14,829 nucleotides of DNA from Bacteroidetes bacterium UBA4416 (GTDB lineage: Bacteria; Bacteroidota; Bacteroidia; B-17B0; Aurantibacillaceae). A program made the position numbers and the translations under genes. The notes under the pieces are model-generated. The model saw only the letters and a list, made by a program, of their open reading frames with translations, did not search any database and had not been told where the DNA came from. This document shows positions 13,651-14,829 of the stretch, one piece after another (the stretch's first letter is position 1; each line of letters starts with the position of its first letter). The stretch lies in assembly GCA_002390745.1 (NCBI GenBank), contig DGQK01000040.1:1-14829 (forward strand), read 5' to 3'.

Positions 13651-14700
13651 ATGGCAAAGAAAACAGAAGAAGCGGTTGACACGTTAGACAAAAAAACCGT
13701 AGGCAGCGAAAAATTAAAAGCATTGCAGCTCACACTCGATAAGTTGGAAAAAACTTATGGTAAAGGAACTGTAATGAAATTAGGAGACAATGTCGTAGAG
13801 CCTATGGACTCTATCTCTACCGGCTCCCTGGGTTTGGATATCGCGTTGGGCATCGGTGGTCTGCCAAGAGGCCGTGTGGTTGAGATCTACGGGCCTGAGT
13901 CTTCCGGTAAAACAACTTTAGCCATTCATGCCATTGCCAATGTGCAACGCTCCGGCGGTATTGCTGCTATCATTGATGCGGAGCATGCTTTCGACCGTTT
14001 TTATGCCGAAAAATTAGGTGTAGACACCAAAAGCCTCCTGATCTCTCAACCGGACAATGGTGAGCAGGCCCTGGAGATCGCCGATAATCTGATCCGTTCC
14101 GGAGCAGTGGATTTAGTGGTCATTGATTCCGTGGCTGCCTTAACGCCAAAAGCGGAGATCGAAGGAGAAATGGGCGATAGCCGCATGGGCTTACAAGCCC
14201 GCTTAATGAGCCAGGCCCTGCGTAAATTAACAGGAACCATCAACAAAACAGGGTGCTGCTGCATCTTCATCAACCAATTGCGTGAGAAAATCGGTGTCAT
14301 GTTCGGGAACCCTGAAACCACCACCGGTGGTAACGCCCTGAAATTCTACGCTTCCGTACGTTTGGATATCCGCCGCGTGAGCCAGATCAAAGATGGTGAC
14401 GTGGTAAACGGTAACCGCACCCGTGTGAAAGTGATCAAAAACAAACTGGCACCTCCGTTCCGCATGGCTGAGTTCGATATCATCTTCGGAGAAGGCATCA
14501 GCAAAGTAGGTGAGATCATCGATATCGGTGTTGAAAAAGGCATCATCAAGAAAAGTGGTTCATGGTTCAGCTACGAAGACACTAAATTAGGGCAAGGGAA
14601 AGATTCCGTAAAAGCTATCTTCAACGAAAATCCTGATCTGGCAGCCGAGATCGAAGGCAAGATTATTCAGGCCTTATCGGAAGAAGCGGCCAACGCGTAA
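13651..14700 (+). CDS. recA: Recombinase RecA
   Basis: A complete 349-residue RecA, the ATP-dependent strand-exchange protein of homologous recombination that also triggers the SOS response. Visible motifs: Walker A GPESSGKTT (81-89), the catalytic Glu region IIDAEHAFDRFYAEKLGVD (about 108-126), Walker B LVVIDSVAAL (155-164), loop L1 around EGEMGDSRMGLQARLMSQAL, and FINQLREKIGVMFGNPETTT leading into loop L2 and GGNALKFYASVRLDIRR. Three consecutive Cys residues (202-204, in GCCCIF) precede Ile-Phe-Ile-Asn-Gln; I believe this is seen in other Bacteroidota RecA proteins. The N-terminus has a short Lys/Glu-rich extension before LQLTLDKLEKTYGKG. The gene is monocistronic, with its own upstream region and a strong terminator. 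Confidence 0.99.
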   Translation: MAKKTEEAVDTLDKKTVGSEKLKALQLTLDKLEKTYGKGTVMKLGDNVVEPMDSISTGSLGLDIALGIGGLPRGRVVEIYGPESSGKTTLAIHAIANVQRSGGIAAIIDAEHAFDRFYAEKLGVDTKSLLISQPDNGEQALEIADNLIRSGAVDLVVIDSVAALTPKAEIEGEMGDSRMGLQARLMSQALRKLTGTINKTGCCCIFINQLREKIGVMFGNPETTTGGNALKFYASVRLDIRRVSQIKDGDVVNGNRTRVKVIKNKLAPPFRMAEFDIIFGEGISKVGEIIDIGVEKGIIKKSGSWFSYEDTKLGQGKDSVKAIFNENPDLAAEIEGKIIQALSEEAANA

Positions 14701-14724
14701 TTCGTTTTTTAGATTTTTGTTCAG

Positions 14725-14752
14725 AAGCCCACCGGTAACGGTGGGCTTTTTT
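14725..14752 (+). terminator. Intrinsic terminator of recA
   Basis: A 10-base stem (AAGCCCACCG at 14725-14734 with CGGTGGGCTT at 14739-14748) closes a GTAA tetraloop of the stable GNRA class and runs into six T residues (14747-14752). It starts 24 bases after the recA stop. Confidence 0.92.
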
Positions 14753-14763
14753 GTTGTATTTCT

Positions 14764-14818
14764 CCCTCTTTGATGGGGCGAGCGAAGGTCGGGAATGATT
14801 CCCCTTTTTAAGAGGAGG
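14764..14818. repeat. Imperfect inverted repeat at the right window edge, possible intergenic repeat element
   Basis: CCCTCTTTGATGGGG on the left is roughly mirrored by CCCCTTTTTAAGAGGAGGG on the right, so that CCCTCTT and AAGAGGAGGG can pair with a small bulge. The inner part holds GTCGGGAATGATTCCC, itself a short inverted repeat (GGGAATGATTCCC). It may be one end of a dispersed intergenic repeat cut by the window edge. No gene is seen in the last 75 bases. Confidence 0.35.
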
Positions 14819-14829
14819 GTACCGGCTGG

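Noticed and set aside
14250..14262. Three consecutive Cys residues in RecA as an unusual, possibly functional feature.
   Set aside because: They lie in a buried strand before the conserved Phe-Ile-Asn-Gln motif, and I recall similar sequences in other Bacteroidota RecA proteins, so it is probably a lineage trait.

Overview
The window looks like ordinary chromosome of a member of the Bacteroidota, most likely near the Chitinophagaceae. The grounds are a typical recA, a type IX secretion (T9SS) C-terminal sorting domain, a MuiA/DUF4139-type protein, promoter sequences resembling the Bacteroidota consensus TTG-N19-TAnnTTTG, and almost no Shine-Dalgarno sequences. The genus assignment is an inference. 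No mobile element, phage or CRISPR array was recognised.

Layout. Positions 1-2266 (minus strand) hold an RND efflux pair: a lipoprotein adaptor and an inner-membrane HAE1-type pump cut by the left window edge. A perfect 15-base palindrome sits just upstream of the adaptor, inside a candidate promoter spacer. Further upstream on the same strand are a small membrane-anchored unknown protein (2344-2697), with its own hairpin terminator, and hemD (2765-3478). Divergent from hemD lies a compact plus-strand unit at about 3533-3707: a candidate 33-codon ORF ending at two hairpins and a T-tract, with an interchangeable four-segment G/C pairing pattern that resembles an attenuator. It precedes a GreA/GreB C-terminal-like (Rnk-like) protein (3968-4330) and a stand-alone four-helix-bundle MCP-type sensor domain protein (4346-5005). 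A strong bidirectional terminator (5004-5035) separates these from the convergent MuiA-like gene (5051-6745).

Positions 6967-10419 (minus strand) carry an O-antigen-ligase-family membrane protein with C-terminal TPRs and a secreted multidomain T9SS substrate (Ig/PKD-like, dockerin-like, cohesin-like, sorting domain). Divergently, 10620-13160 is a tight MlaE-MlaF-MlaD lipid-transport operon with identical 3-base gaps between genes. A 490-base intergenic region (13161-13650) then carries two full copies and one degenerate copy of a palindromic repeat. recA follows, with a textbook terminator, and the window ends in part of another possible intergenic repeat.

Envelope functions dominate: drug efflux, lipid trafficking, surface polysaccharide and a secreted adhesin-like protein. 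hemD and recA are housekeeping genes. The least explained parts are the small transcription unit at 3533-3707, the intergenic palindromic repeat near 13186-13490, the palindrome upstream of the efflux operon, and the sensor protein without an output domain.
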